This document shows, one piece after another, positions 9,075 to 10,321 of a stretch of 10,321 bases of DNA. The translations under genes and the position numbers were made by a program. Source of the stretch: Conidiobolus incongruus B7586 (lineage: Eukaryota > Entomophthoromycota > Entomophthoromycetes > Entomophthorales > Conidiobolaceae); NCBI GenBank assembly GCA_000697335.1, contig JNEM01009273.1, positions 1-10,321 on the forward strand, written 5' to 3'. How positions within the stretch are numbered: the first letter of the stretch is position 1; every line of letters begins with the position of its first letter. The notes below the pieces were generated by a model. The model saw only the letters and a program-made list of their open reading frames with translations. It was not told the DNA's origin and did not search any database.

Positions 9075-9098
9075 ATATATATATATATATATATATAT
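9075..9098. repeat. (AT)12 microsatellite
   Basis: Twelve uninterrupted AT dinucleotides, ended by CA at 9099-9100. It is self-complementary and able to extrude as a hairpin. Confidence 0.95.
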
Positions 9099-9109
9099 CA
9101 TAATTTTTT

Positions 9110-10321
9110 TATTAAAAAATTAACTTTTTAAAATTGGTTGTTTAATTTAATTAACTTAAATTAAATAGTAATCATCAAAAGTCTTTTATTTTAGTATTAG
9201 TAAAACTTAACTATAAGCCCTCTAAAATTATTTAAAATCTACAAGCAGCTTTTAGTAATGAAGTATTATTTAAACTAATAATTTATTGCTAGTTAAATTA
9301 CTTTAAGGTTAAAAAAAAATTATTTAAAATATACTAAAATCTAAAAAACTAACTTTAACTATCACTCTTTCAATTGTTAATAGAATGAAAAAATATATAA
9401 AAAAGTACTTTTTTTATTGTAGCTAAAGAATTATCTATGAACTTTAATATTAATTTTATAAGTATTTTATATATATTAAAGTTTAAACCCAAATTAATAA
9501 ATAAAAATATAAAATAGGTATTTTATAATTTAACTAAAGCTTAGAAAAAAGTTAGAGTAGTTATTATTAAACAAAACTTACTAAAATATTACTTGAAGCT
9601 TAAACTTTTATAATAAATAATTATAATTGATGAACTTAAATCCTTATGTATAATCTTTTACTAAAGTACAAATTAAGATGTTAGATTAAATCAAATCAAC
9701 CCCCTTTAGAAATCCCTTTGAATAAGTATTTTGTTAATAAGCAAATATTAATCATTTTATTATATTATAATGATATATGCTACTTTTATTTAGTTCCTAA
9801 AGGAAAATAAATTAATAGTGAATTTTATATTGCATTTTTAAATTAAAATATTTTTAATTGGTGTTCTTGATATAATTTAAGAAGACTTATTATTTTATAT
9901 AATTATTACAAAACATATAAATTTAAAGCTATAAAAAACTTTCTAATTAAAAATAACTAAAAAGAACTATTATATTTAATATATTCCTTAGATTATAACC
10001 TATATAATTATAATTGCTTTAGGTAATTAAAATTACTAACTTGCAAGAAAGAAAATTTTTGCAAGGAAATTTAATTAATTTATGAAAAATTAAATTTCAA
10101 TCTTTAATAAAAAAAACTGATTTTTAGATATTATATCTTTGCCAAAAATATAGCAAAAAGCTATTAATAGTAAAAGAAACTATTAAATCTATATTATATA
10201 TTTATTTTTATATATTATATATTAAAATATTTATTTATTTTTAATTATAAAAAATATTTATTATTAAGAATACAAAGTAATAATATCAGGTATTATTCAA
10301 TTATTGGCTATAATAATAATA
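9110..10321. other. AT-rich spacer with a slightly more mixed sub-block (about 9160-9740)
   Basis: No gene is supported. From about 9160 to 9740 the sequence holds more C and G than the preceding 1.5 kb, with scattered words such as AAGCTT (9538-9543 and 9596-9601), GCCCTCT (near 9217) and a run of five C near 9700. The texture suggests a strongly decayed older element, but no frame or terminal repeat supports a family. After 9740 the sequence returns to A/T-dominated spacer to the window edge. Confidence 0.4.
10066..10098. repeat. 11-bp inverted repeat
   Basis: GAAATTTAATT (10066-10076) pairs perfectly with AATTAAATTTC (10088-10098) around an 11-base loop. Directly before it the word TTGCAAG occurs twice, at 10041-10047 and 10059-10065. 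It is not linked to any gene. Confidence 0.6.

Noticed and set aside
4923-10321. Mitochondrial origin for the AT-rich part
   Set aside because: No rRNA, tRNA or respiratory-chain gene is recognisable in over 5 kb, and the same AT-rich texture surrounds a nuclear-type Golgi enzyme gene and LTR elements.

Overview
The window looks like nuclear DNA from a very AT-rich eukaryote, most likely a fungus. The reasons are a Ty3/Gypsy-type retroelement end, one intronless standard-code gene for a Golgi-type GT32 (OCH1-like) glycosyltransferase, eukaryotic AATAAA signals, no bacterial operon structure, and gene-free DNA that is almost pure A/T. Early-diverging AT-rich fungi such as Glomeromycotina fit the style, but the sequence alone does not fix the clade. 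An oomycete or other protist is not excluded.

Layout, left to right. Positions 1-1350 hold the 3' end of a Ty3/Gypsy LTR retrotransposon on the + strand: the integrase C-terminus, a pyrimidine-rich then A-rich untranslated stretch with a short tandem repeat, a polypurine tract, and a probable 3' LTR. From about 1351 the base composition falls sharply into AT-rich filler. A second, compact LTR-like block (2305-2532, TGTT...AACA ends) lies just upstream of the only convincing host gene. That gene, 2754-3635, encodes a complete 293-residue type II membrane glycosyltransferase with an intact DxD motif. After it comes more AT-rich filler, then a sharply bounded island of higher GC (about 4591-4916) that reads on the - strand like a solo LTR (TATA box, then AATAAA about 70 bp downstream). 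From 4923 to the right edge is about 5.4 kb with no gene I can support, only AT-rich sequence, microsatellites and small inverted repeats.

The one host gene would act in the Golgi, in mannan or N-glycan outer-chain type glycosylation. It has no functional neighbours here. The rest of the window is retroelement debris and AT-rich spacer, so this is a repeat-rich, gene-poor compartment. I found no convincing new multi-gene system. The most useful items to re-examine are the two LTR-like islands, the palindrome clusters in and beside the LTR-like blocks, and the long AT desert.
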